The notes under the pieces are model-generated. The model was not told the origin of the DNA. It saw only the letters and a program-made list of their open reading frames with translations, and did no database searches. The translations under genes were made by a program, and so were the position numbers. A stretch of 34,637 nt of DNA from UBA4416 sp031539425 (GTDB lineage Bacteria > Bacteroidota > Bacteroidia > B-17B0 > Aurantibacillaceae), in assembly GCA_031539425.1 (NCBI GenBank), contig JAVKLI010000101.1, forward strand, positions 1 through 34,637, given 5' to 3'. This document shows positions 16,764-24,582 of this stretch, one piece after another (the stretch's first letter is position 1; every line of letters begins with the position of its first letter).

Positions 16764-16780
16764 ATAATTAATTCAAAAAA

Positions 16781-18748
16781 ATGAAATACTGTTTTGTATT
16801 AATTACCTTTATATTGTTTCATTTACAATTGCTATATGCCCAACCAATAGGGGTTTATAGCAGCACTAATAAAAAAGCTATTAAGTTTTTTGAAATTGGG
16901 AAAAACGCTTTTCAAGAAAGTAAAGATGAGCTAGCTCAAAAAAACTTATTAAAATGCCTTGAGCTTGATTCTTTTTTTGTTGAGGCTCATACAGCCGTAT
17001 CGCAAATATTTTTTATAAAAAAAGATTTTAAGCAAAGTATAAAACATCTAAAAAAAGCCATTCAAATTAATCCAAAATTTTATACTCGAAATTATTTTGA
17101 TTTGGCTTGTGCTCAGTTTTTATTAGAACAGTATGATGATTCTAAAAAGAATTTTGAAACATTTTTATCATTTAACAACATTAGCCCAGCATTAAAAACA
17201 CAAGCCGAATTATGTTTTTTAAAAGCTAATTTTGCTTGTAATGCCATTAAAAACCCAGTTTCTTTTATTTTAAAAAATATGGGAGATAAAATTAATTCAG
17301 ATGAAGATGAATATTTTCCAGCCATATCAGGTGATGAAAGCACCTTTGTATTTACCCGAAAAAAAAACAGACAACAACTTAATACCCAACAGCAAAACGA
17401 TGAAAACTTTTATGTAAGCGAACAAATTAATTATAATTGGGTTTTAGCAGAATACATGAGTGGTGTTAATACCATTGCTAATGAAGGTGCCCCATCTTTA
17501 AGTACTGACGGCAATACCATGTTTTTTGCATCGTGTATGGAAATGGATGGCACTTATGGAGCCCCTAACAGAAAGGGATTTGGAAGCTGTGATATTTTTT
17601 ATTCACAAAAATACAATGGTAAATGGACTCCTGCTGTTAATATTGGGGCACCAATTAATACTAACAACTGGGAAACACAACCCAGCTTTAGTAGCGATGG
17701 TAAAACATTGTATTTTGTTAGAGGTATCATTTCAAAAGAAGGTATTAGAAATTCTGATATATATTATTCAACCTTAGATGAATATGGAAAGTTTTCAATA
17801 CCGCAACCTGTATCAACCTATATAAACACAACCTATAGCGAAGAAAGTGTGTTTATACATCCTGATAATCAAACCCTGTACTTTAGTAGTAATGGGCATC
17901 CTGGCATGGGAGGACTTGATATTTACATGAGTAAAAAAGAGGTTGATGGAACTTGGGGAAAACCAATAAATTTAGGCTATCCCATAAATACAGTGAATGA
18001 TGAATCTAGTATACTAATTTCTCCAAACGGACAGCATGGTTATTTTAGTAGCAATAAAGAAAAAGGCTTTGGTGGTTTAGATTTATACCAGTTTGACTTA
18101 CCAGATGCTATTAAACCAAATAAAATTACGTACATAAAGGGGATTGTATATAACGCCATAACTAAAACTAATATAGAATCAACCATTGAAATTATAGACA
18201 TTGACCAGCCTTTATTTTCTAATAAATTTACAAGTAATTTAAATGGATTTTTTTTTGTAACACTTACCTCTGGTCATAATTATATTATAAGCATTACTAA
18301 AAATGGCTATTTATTTTATAGCAATCATTTTTTATTAAAAGAAACTGAAACAAATTTTAATGAGCCATATAAATTAAATATCCCCTTACAGCCTATACAA
18401 AATGGCTTAACTATAGAGTTAAAAAATGTTTTTTTTGATATTAATAAAGCCGACCTTAAACCAACCTCTATGATAGAATTAAATAAAATAGTTACACTTT
18501 TAAATAATAATCCCAAACTAAACGTAGAGTTTGGTGGGCATACAGATAATACAGGGGATAAAAAAATAAATTTATTATTGTCTACCAACCGAGCAAAAGC
18601 CGTATATGATTACATTTTAACAACAGGTGTAGATGCAAAACGCTTATCATACAAAGGTTATGGCGATACGATGCCAGTTATAGAAAATTCAACACCAGAA
18701 AACAAAACCAAAAATAGACGCACCGAATTAAAAGTAATAAGTAAATGA
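16781..18748 (+). CDS. PorE-like TPR / beta-propeller / OmpA-domain protein
   Basis: The 655 residues hold, in order: a signal peptide (MKYC to LLYAQ), TPR helices (about 30-135), five PD40/WD40-like blades (about 170-440; AISGDESTFVFTRK, SLSTDGNTMFFAS, SFSSDGKTLYFVR, HPDNQTLYFSSNG, SPNGQHGYFSSN), a carboxypeptidase-regulatory-like domain (about 450-525) and an OmpA C-terminal domain (about 545-655) with Asp589 in GGHTDNTG and the downstream LSTNRAKAV Arg that bind peptidoglycan. This order is that of PorE, a T9SS component. PorE is a lipoprotein, however, and here the signal ends in YAQ with no lipobox Cys. Bacteroidota have many paralogues with this layout. The gene shares ATGA with the next ATPase gene. 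Confidence 0.9.
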   Translation: MKYCFVLITFILFHLQLLYAQPIGVYSSTNKKAIKFFEIGKNAFQESKDELAQKNLLKCLELDSFFVEAHTAVSQIFFIKKDFKQSIKHLKKAIQINPKFYTRNYFDLACAQFLLEQYDDSKKNFETFLSFNNISPALKTQAELCFLKANFACNAIKNPVSFILKNMGDKINSDEDEYFPAISGDESTFVFTRKKNRQQLNTQQQNDENFYVSEQINYNWVLAEYMSGVNTIANEGAPSLSTDGNTMFFASCMEMDGTYGAPNRKGFGSCDIFYSQKYNGKWTPAVNIGAPINTNNWETQPSFSSDGKTLYFVRGIISKEGIRNSDIYYSTLDEYGKFSIPQPVSTYINTTYSEESVFIHPDNQTLYFSSNGHPGMGGLDIYMSKKEVDGTWGKPINLGYPINTVNDESSILISPNGQHGYFSSNKEKGFGGLDLYQFDLPDAIKPNKITYIKGIVYNAITKTNIESTIEIIDIDQPLFSNKFTSNLNGFFFVTLTSGHNYIISITKNGYLFYSNHFLLKETETNFNEPYKLNIPLQPIQNGLTIELKNVFFDINKADLKPTSMIELNKIVTLLNNNPKLNVEFGGHTDNTGDKKINLLLSTNRAKAVYDYILTTGVDAKRLSYKGYGDTMPVIENSTPENKTKNRRTELKVISK

Positions 18749-19398
18749 TTGTAGTAAAAAACCTAGTAAAAAAAATAAATGATACAATCATTTTAAATAA
18801 CCTAAATATTGAAGTAAAACCTCAAGAAGTTGTTTCAATAGTTGGCCCATCTGGTGCAGGAAAAACAACCTTATTAAACATTATTGGAACGATTGATACC
18901 CCAACCTCTGGAGTAGTGCTGTTTGAAAACGAAAATATTTCAAAATTAAATTCAAACAAATTAGCACAGTTTCGAAATTTACAAATTGGCTTTGTGTTTC
19001 AGTTTCATAACCTATTACCTGAGTTTACAGCTATAGAAAATATTTGCATACCTGCGTATATTAAAAACACCTCAAAAAAAGATGCAGAATTCAGAGCAAC
19101 GGAATTGCTCAAATTGTTACAAATTGAAGATAAAATAAATCATAAACCAGCCGAATTATCTGGAGGTGAAAGGCAACGAGTAGCCGTAGCTCGAGCTTTA
19201 ATTAATAGTCCAAAAGTAGTATTAGCAGATGAGCCAAGTGGCAATTTAGATAGCGCATCAGCAGATAATTTACACCAATTATTTTTTAAATTAAGAGCTG
19301 AACTTAAGCAAACTTTTATAATTGTTACGCATAATGAAGCCTTTGCAAATATGGCTGATAGAAAAATTGAAATGCTTGATGGTTGTATAATAAATTGA
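18745..19398 (+). CDS. ABC transporter ATPase, LolD/MacB type
   Basis: A 217-residue stand-alone ATPase subunit with Walker A GPSGAGKT (34-41), Q-loop region FVFQFHNLLPEFTAIEN, signature LSGGERQR (138-145), Walker B VVLADEP (158-164) and H-loop THNEA. The FQFHNLLPEFTA segment is typical of LolD, which powers release of lipoproteins from the inner membrane, and of related MacB-like ATPases. No permease gene (LolC/E or FtsX-like) lies next to it, so its partner must be encoded elsewhere. Its ATG overlaps the stop of the OmpA-domain gene (ATGA at 18745), pointing to translational coupling, and the TonB-dependent receptor gene starts 18 bases after it. Confidence 0.88.
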   Translation: MIVVKNLVKKINDTIILNNLNIEVKPQEVVSIVGPSGAGKTTLLNIIGTIDTPTSGVVLFENENISKLNSNKLAQFRNLQIGFVFQFHNLLPEFTAIENICIPAYIKNTSKKDAEFRATELLKLLQIEDKINHKPAELSGGERQRVAVARALINSPKVVLADEPSGNLDSASADNLHQLFFKLRAELKQTFIIVTHNEAFANMADRKIEMLDGCIIN

Positions 19399-19416
19399 TT
19401 AGAACTATTAAAATTA

Positions 19417-21909
19417 ATGCATAAACTTTGTTTTATAATTGTTAGCTTATTTTTTATATCCATAGGGTATGCGCAAAAAGCTACTGTGCGAGGTATTGTT
19501 ACTGATTCATTAAACAATCCATTACCGCAAATTTTAGTAGTTTGTATTGAAGAACCTAAATATCAAACCCTTACTAATGAATCTGGTTATTATGCTATTG
19601 ATTTACCAATTGATAAAGACATTACCTTAACATTTTATAATATTAGTTACATACAAGTAAATCAAAAGTTTCGTTTACAATCAAATCAAAAACAAACCTT
19701 AGATGTTATACTCTCAAATAAAATGCTGAATACGGTATATGTAGAGTTTGAAAAAAATAGAGCCGTAGAAATGACTCCAGTTGATGCGAAGCAGATTATT
19801 AATTTGCCCACATCATCGGGTAATTTAGAAGATATTATTAAAACTCAAATTGGGGTAACAAGTAATAATGAGTTAAGTAGTGGCTACTCTGTAAGGGGCG
19901 GAAATTTTGATGAAAACTTGGTGTATGTAAATGATATTGAAGTGTATCGTCCATTTTTGGCTCGTAGTGGGCAACAAGAAGGCTTAAGTTTTGCTAACCC
20001 TGATATGGTTAATAACATGAATTTTTCGGCTGGTGGATTTGAAGCCAAATATGGCGATAAAATGTCGTCGGTGCTTGACATAACCTATAAAAAACCTACT
20101 CATTTTGAAACCACTATTAGTGGGAGCTTTTTAGTGGGTGCTTTACATTTACAAGGCGTTACTAAAAACAGATTTTTAGCTTGGAGTATTGGGTCGCGAT
20201 ATAAATCAAATGCTTATTTATTAAATAGTATGGATACCCAAGGCGAGTATTTACCAAGATTTTATGATGTACAAAGTTTTTTAACTTTTTTATTTAACGA
20301 AAAATTGAGTGTTGAGTTTTTAGGCAACATCAGTTCTAACCAATACATAGTAAAGCCAGTTAATAGAGAAACCACTTTTGGAACAATAAAAGATGCCATT
20401 AAAGTGCGCATGTATTTTGATGGCCAAGAGCAAACGCAGTATTTAACCTATTTAGCAGCCATATCAGCCAATTATAAACCAACTAAAAAAGTAAAATTAA
20501 AATTTATTACATCCGTTTATAATTCAACTGAAGAAGAGAAGTATACCGTGCAAGGTCAATATTTTATTGATCAATTAGAGGCAGATTTAAGTAAAAATAC
20601 ATTTGGTCAAGTAGCCTTTAATAGAGGTATTGGTACCTTTATTAATCATGGTAGAAACGCCATTACAGCTCTAGTTCTTAATGCAGAACACAAAGGCACT
20701 TATCAATATAATATGAATCAGCAAATATTATGGGGTGCTAAAATTCAACATGAAATTATTACAGATAAATTGGGTGAATGGAAAATGAGTGATTCAGCTG
20801 GATTTATTACACCTTACAGCCCAACTCTAATTGTGTTATCGGACGTTATCAAGGCAAACAATAGCTTGACTAGTACTAGGTTTAGCAGCTATATACAGTA
20901 TGCTTATAGTAAAGAATTTTCAGACTCTTCACTTATTACCATTACTAGCGGTATACGGGGCAGCGTTTGGAGTTTTAATAATCAAGTATTAATTTCTCCA
21001 AGAGTTACTTTATCTTATAAACCCAATTGGAAACGGGATATGTTGTTTAGATTATCATCGGGAGTGTATTACCAAATGCCGTTTTATAGAGAGATACGAG
21101 GTTTTGACGGCAAGTTAAATACCAACATTAAATCCCAACAATCTATACATTATGTAGCCTCTTTAGATTATAATTTTAAATGGAAACAAAGACCATTTAA
21201 ACTTGTAACAGCTTTGTACTTTAAAGACATGGCTGATTTAATTCCGTATGAAATTGATAATACACGCATCAGATACTTTGGTACTAATAATGCTAAAGGT
21301 TTTACAACTGGTGTTGATTTAAGATTAAATGGCGAATTTATTAGTGGCGTAGATTCTTGGTTAACACTTGGTGTTATGAGTTCTATGGAAGATATATATA
21401 ACGATAGAAAAGTAACCTATTTTAATAGTAAAGGCGAAACCATAATTAAAGGGTATACTTTAGATCAAAAAGCGGTAGATAGCAGCGTCGTGTTTCCAGG
21501 CTACATACCAAGGCCCACTAATCAGTTGGCTACGTTTGGTTTATTTTTTCAAGATTTTTTTCCGAGCATACCTCGTTGTAAAATGTTTTTAAATATTATG
21601 TTTGGAAGTGGCTTACCTTTTGGGCCTCCCAATCATTTACGTTGGAATCAAATTTTTACCATGCCTCCATACCGTAGGGTAGATATAGGATTTACTTATC
21701 AAATAATAGATAAAGAACATCAACTTTCTAAAACAAATTTATTTTCTTTTTTAAAAGGTGCTTTTTTAAGTTTAGAAGTTTTTAACTTATTAGATATAGA
21801 TAATACTGTATCTTACAATTGGCTAAGAGATGTAACAGGCCGTCAATACGCTGTTCCCAACTATCTTACCTCTCGCCAATTAAACATTAAGTTTCAAATA
21901 AAGTTGTAA
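19417..21909 (+). CDS. TonB-dependent outer-membrane receptor
   Basis: An 830-residue receptor. It has a signal peptide (MHKL to GYAQ), a carboxypeptidase-regulatory-like beta-sandwich (about 22-110), a plug domain (about 115-240; SGNLEDIIKTQIGV, GYSVRGGNFDENLVYVNDIEVYRP, AGGFEAKYGDKMSSVLDI) and a 22-strand beta-barrel to the end. The final strand region is LNIKFQIKL. This is the Bacteroidota type that is not part of a SusC/D pair: no SusD gene is adjacent, and it is shorter than SusC. The substrate cannot be told from sequence. It ends the four-gene envelope operon and converges with lpxC-fabZ, with 29 bases between them. Confidence 0.92.
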   Translation: MHKLCFIIVSLFFISIGYAQKATVRGIVTDSLNNPLPQILVVCIEEPKYQTLTNESGYYAIDLPIDKDITLTFYNISYIQVNQKFRLQSNQKQTLDVILSNKMLNTVYVEFEKNRAVEMTPVDAKQIINLPTSSGNLEDIIKTQIGVTSNNELSSGYSVRGGNFDENLVYVNDIEVYRPFLARSGQQEGLSFANPDMVNNMNFSAGGFEAKYGDKMSSVLDITYKKPTHFETTISGSFLVGALHLQGVTKNRFLAWSIGSRYKSNAYLLNSMDTQGEYLPRFYDVQSFLTFLFNEKLSVEFLGNISSNQYIVKPVNRETTFGTIKDAIKVRMYFDGQEQTQYLTYLAAISANYKPTKKVKLKFITSVYNSTEEEKYTVQGQYFIDQLEADLSKNTFGQVAFNRGIGTFINHGRNAITALVLNAEHKGTYQYNMNQQILWGAKIQHEIITDKLGEWKMSDSAGFITPYSPTLIVLSDVIKANNSLTSTRFSSYIQYAYSKEFSDSSLITITSGIRGSVWSFNNQVLISPRVTLSYKPNWKRDMLFRLSSGVYYQMPFYREIRGFDGKLNTNIKSQQSIHYVASLDYNFKWKQRPFKLVTALYFKDMADLIPYEIDNTRIRYFGTNNAKGFTTGVDLRLNGEFISGVDSWLTLGVMSSMEDIYNDRKVTYFNSKGETIIKGYTLDQKAVDSSVVFPGYIPRPTNQLATFGLFFQDFFPSIPRCKMFLNIMFGSGLPFGPPNHLRWNQIFTMPPYRRVDIGFTYQIIDKEHQLSKTNLFSFLKGAFLSLEVFNLLDIDNTVSYNWLRDVTGRQYAVPNYLTSRQLNIKFQIKL

Positions 21910-21938
21910 AAAACAGAAAATAAAATAACGACTGAAAA

Positions 21939-23339
21939 TTAGTTTTCCTTAACTTTTACTATTTGCGCCATCATTTCGGCTTCCATCACAGGTTTGTTGT
22001 TTACATAAGCAATGCCAAGCATGTGACAGATACCTCTTCTTATTGGGGTAAGGAGTTTTAAACTAAAAATAACGGTATCTCCTGGTACTACCATTTGTCG
22101 GAATTTTACTTTATCAATTTTCATAAAGTAGGTTAAATAATTTTCTGGGTCTGGTACTGTTTTTAATACAAGCACGCCGCCACATTGTGCTATAGCTTCT
22201 ATTAATAATACGCCAGGCATAATGGGTTTTCCAGGAAAATGGCCTCTAAAAAAATCTTCGTTCATGGTTACGTTTTTTAAACCAATCACATGTTCTGATG
22301 ACAGTTCTAAAATTTTATCTACCAATAAAAATGGTTGGCGGTGAGGTAATAAAGCCATTATTTCTACGGTGTTTAATACCGGTGGTTTTGATAAATCTAC
22401 TTTTGGGTAGGGCTCTTCTATTTTTTTTTGTTTAATAAGAGCTTTAATTTTCTTAGCAAAATCTACATTACTAGTATGCCCTGGGCGAGCAGCTAAAACG
22501 TGCATTTTTAATGGCATTCCCACCAAAGCTAAATCTCCCACTATATCAAGAAGTTTGTGGCGAGCCGGTTCATTAAAAAATCTCAGCGCAGTGTTATTGA
22601 GTACACCTCTGCCTTTAATTTCAATATTTGGTTTATTAAATAGTTTTTTAAGATGATCTATTTTTTCCTTAGATAAATCAGTATCACAAAGTACAATGGC
22701 GTTATCTAAATCGCCTCCTTTTATTAAGTTATGTTGTAGTAAAGCTTCTAATTCTCTTACAAATACAAAGGTTCTACAGTTGGCTACTTCCGCTTTAAAA
22801 TCTTCAATTTTATATAGCGATGCGTGTTGGGTGCCAAGCAATTCACTTTTATAATCTACCATTACTGTGAGTCTATATGTATCTTGAGGCACAGCCAGCA
22901 TTTCTACATTTTTTACAGAATCTTCATAACTCAAATTTTCTTCCAATTCAAAATACACTCTTTCAGCCTCTTGTTCTTCTATACCCGCTTTTTCAAGCAT
23001 TTCAATAAAAGGCATGGAACTACCATCCATTATTGGCATTTCAGGGCCATTAATTTGAATAAGACAATTATCAATGTTTAACCCTAGTAAGGCTGCTAAA
23101 ACATGTTCGGTGGTATAAACGCGAGCGCCATTTTTTTCTAAGGTAGTACCACGTGAGGTATCTACTACTAGGTCGCAATCGGCTTCAATAATTGGTTGGC
23201 CTTCTAAATCGGTACGTTGAAATTTAAACCAATGATTAACAGGGGCAGGGTTAAAAGTGATGGTAACCTCTTGGCCTATGTGTAAGCCTTTTCCACGTAT
23301 AGAAACCGCTTTTTTTATGGTTCTTTGTTTATCAGACAT
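21939..23339 (-). CDS. lpxC-fabZ: Bifunctional LpxC-FabZ (UDP-acyl-GlcNAc deacetylase / hydroxyacyl-ACP dehydratase)
   Basis: A 466-residue natural fusion typical of Bacteroidota. Residues 1 to about 305 are LpxC, the committed zinc deacetylase of lipid A synthesis, with metal ligands in TTEHVLAALLG and ARHKLLDIVGDLALVG. From about 320 follows FabZ, which dehydrates 3-hydroxyacyl-ACP, with LLPHRQPFLLVDKI and the catalytic-His segment GHFPGKPIMPGVLLIEAIAQ. Joining the two lets one protein act at the branch between lipid A and fatty acid synthesis, which compete for hydroxyacyl-ACP. It lies 11 bases after lpxD. In many Bacteroidota lpxA follows directly; here the next gene is the convergent receptor. 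Confidence 0.97.
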   Translation of the reverse strand: MSDKQRTIKKAVSIRGKGLHIGQEVTITFNPAPVNHWFKFQRTDLEGQPIIEADCDLVVDTSRGTTLEKNGARVYTTEHVLAALLGLNIDNCLIQINGPEMPIMDGSSMPFIEMLEKAGIEEQEAERVYFELEENLSYEDSVKNVEMLAVPQDTYRLTVMVDYKSELLGTQHASLYKIEDFKAEVANCRTFVFVRELEALLQHNLIKGGDLDNAIVLCDTDLSKEKIDHLKKLFNKPNIEIKGRGVLNNTALRFFNEPARHKLLDIVGDLALVGMPLKMHVLAARPGHTSNVDFAKKIKALIKQKKIEEPYPKVDLSKPPVLNTVEIMALLPHRQPFLLVDKILELSSEHVIGLKNVTMNEDFFRGHFPGKPIMPGVLLIEAIAQCGGVLVLKTVPDPENYLTYFMKIDKVKFRQMVVPGDTVIFSLKLLTPIRRGICHMLGIAYVNNKPVMEAEMMAQIVKVKEN

Positions 23340-23350
23340 TGATAATTTAA

Positions 23351-24385
23351 TTAAGGTAATTTATTTATTTTTTCTAATTCAGATAAGCGTTTATTTAATT
23401 CAGGTAGTTTTTTCATTAACACATAACTACGTCTAAATTCACCTAAATTAAAGGCCGGAGAGCCTTGTACTATTTCATTTTCTTTTTCTATAGAAGTCCC
23501 AACGCCAGCCTGACCAGCAATTTTTACGCCATCGGCAATTTTAATATGCCCTACAATGCCTACTTGTGCGGCTATCATACAGTTTTTACCTACTTTGGTA
23601 GATCCTGCAACGCCTGATAATCCTGCTATTACTGTGTTTTCGCCCACCTCTACGTTGTGTGCTATTTGCACTAGATTATCTAATTTAACGCCATTAGCTA
23701 ATTTGGTAGACCCCATAGTAGCTCTATCAATACTGCAATTTGAGCCTACCTCTACATTGTTTCCAATAATTACATTACCTATTTGAGGTACTTTAACAAA
23801 TTCTTTACCTGTTTGTGGTGCAAAACCAAAGCCATCGCTACCTATTACGGTATTGGCATGAACAGTTACGTTATTACCTAACACACATTCGTGGTAAATT
23901 TTTACGCCCGAAAACAATTTGCAATTATCACCAATCACACAATTATCGCCAATATATACATGAGGATAGATTTGGGTATTGTTTCCAATTTTAACATTTT
24001 GACCAATGTATGCAAAGGCGGCTACATAACAATCTTTACCAAGGCTAGCCGTTTTTTCGATATGTACATTCTTTTCAATGCCTTTTTTGTGTGTGGTTAG
24101 TTTGGTGTACATATCCAATAATATAGCAAAACTAGCATAGGCATCATCTACACGAATAAGTGTACAGGTAGACTTTATTGGCTTTTCAAGTTGTAATGTT
24201 TTGTTGACGATAACCAAACTAGCATCGGTAGTGTATATAAACGGGGTATATTTAGGGTTTGCTAAAAAACTAATAGTATTTGGAGCACCTTCTTCAATTT
24301 TTGCAAAATTAGATACTATTGCAGTTTGGTCTCCTTCTATAGTGCCATTTAATAATTGAGCTATTTGAGTTGCTGTAAATTTCAC
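23351..24385 (-). CDS. lpxD: UDP-3-O-acylglucosamine N-acyltransferase LpxD
   Basis: This enzyme transfers the second hydroxyacyl chain to UDP-3-O-acyl-GlcN in lipid A synthesis. The 344 residues have the N-terminal uridine-binding domain (about 1-100), a left-handed beta-helix built of hexapeptide repeats (about 105-300; IGQNVKIGNNTQIYP and IGDNCVIGDNC), HANTVIGSDGFGFAP, the QIAHNVEVGENTVI catalytic-His region, and a C-terminal helix. The start codon is GTG at 24385: it gives the family-typical MKFTATQIAQLLNG, and the ATG four bases upstream is out of frame. It is the first gene of the lpxD-lpxC-fabZ unit. Confidence 0.95.
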   Translation of the reverse strand: MKFTATQIAQLLNGTIEGDQTAIVSNFAKIEEGAPNTISFLANPKYTPFIYTTDASLVIVNKTLQLEKPIKSTCTLIRVDDAYASFAILLDMYTKLTTHKKGIEKNVHIEKTASLGKDCYVAAFAYIGQNVKIGNNTQIYPHVYIGDNCVIGDNCKLFSGVKIYHECVLGNNVTVHANTVIGSDGFGFAPQTGKEFVKVPQIGNVIIGNNVEVGSNCSIDRATMGSTKLANGVKLDNLVQIAHNVEVGENTVIAGLSGVAGSTKVGKNCMIAAQVGIVGHIKIADGVKIAGQAGVGTSIEKENEIVQGSPAFNLGEFRRSYVLMKKLPELNKRLSELEKINKLP

Positions 24386-24389
24386 CCAT

Positions 24390-24397
24390 CAAAGATA
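24390..24397 (-). promoter_or_regulatory. Possible -7 box for lpxD, very close to the start
   Basis: The minus strand reads TATCTTTG, an exact TAnnTTTG match, ending only 4 bases before the GTG start of lpxD. If used, the transcript would begin at or near the start codon and be leaderless. Confidence 0.35.
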
Positions 24398-24532
24398 TTA
24401 TTTTTTTCAAAATAACATAAATGTGGTTAGCTTTTGTTTTTGCTTATTTTGAGACTAATAAAGACTTCAAAAGAGGTATTAAAACTGTTAAAGGGGAAAA
24501 TGGTCTAAATTTTTTTAAAACAAATATAAGAA

Positions 24533-24582
24533 TAAAAAAAACATTTAATGTATGAGTAAAATTACTAAAATAAATTACTCAT
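24533..24582 (-). terminator. Probable terminator after clpB
   Basis: TTACTCAT, which includes the clpB stop, pairs with ATGAGTAA (24552-24559). Just beyond is the small dyad ACATTTAATGT (24541-24551), followed on the minus strand by eight T. Position and T-run suit termination of clpB; stems are AT-rich and weak. Confidence 0.4.

Noticed and set aside
15414..21909. SusC/SusD-type polysaccharide utilisation locus
   Set aside because: The receptor is shorter than SusC, no SusD-like gene is adjacent, and no carbohydrate enzymes are nearby.
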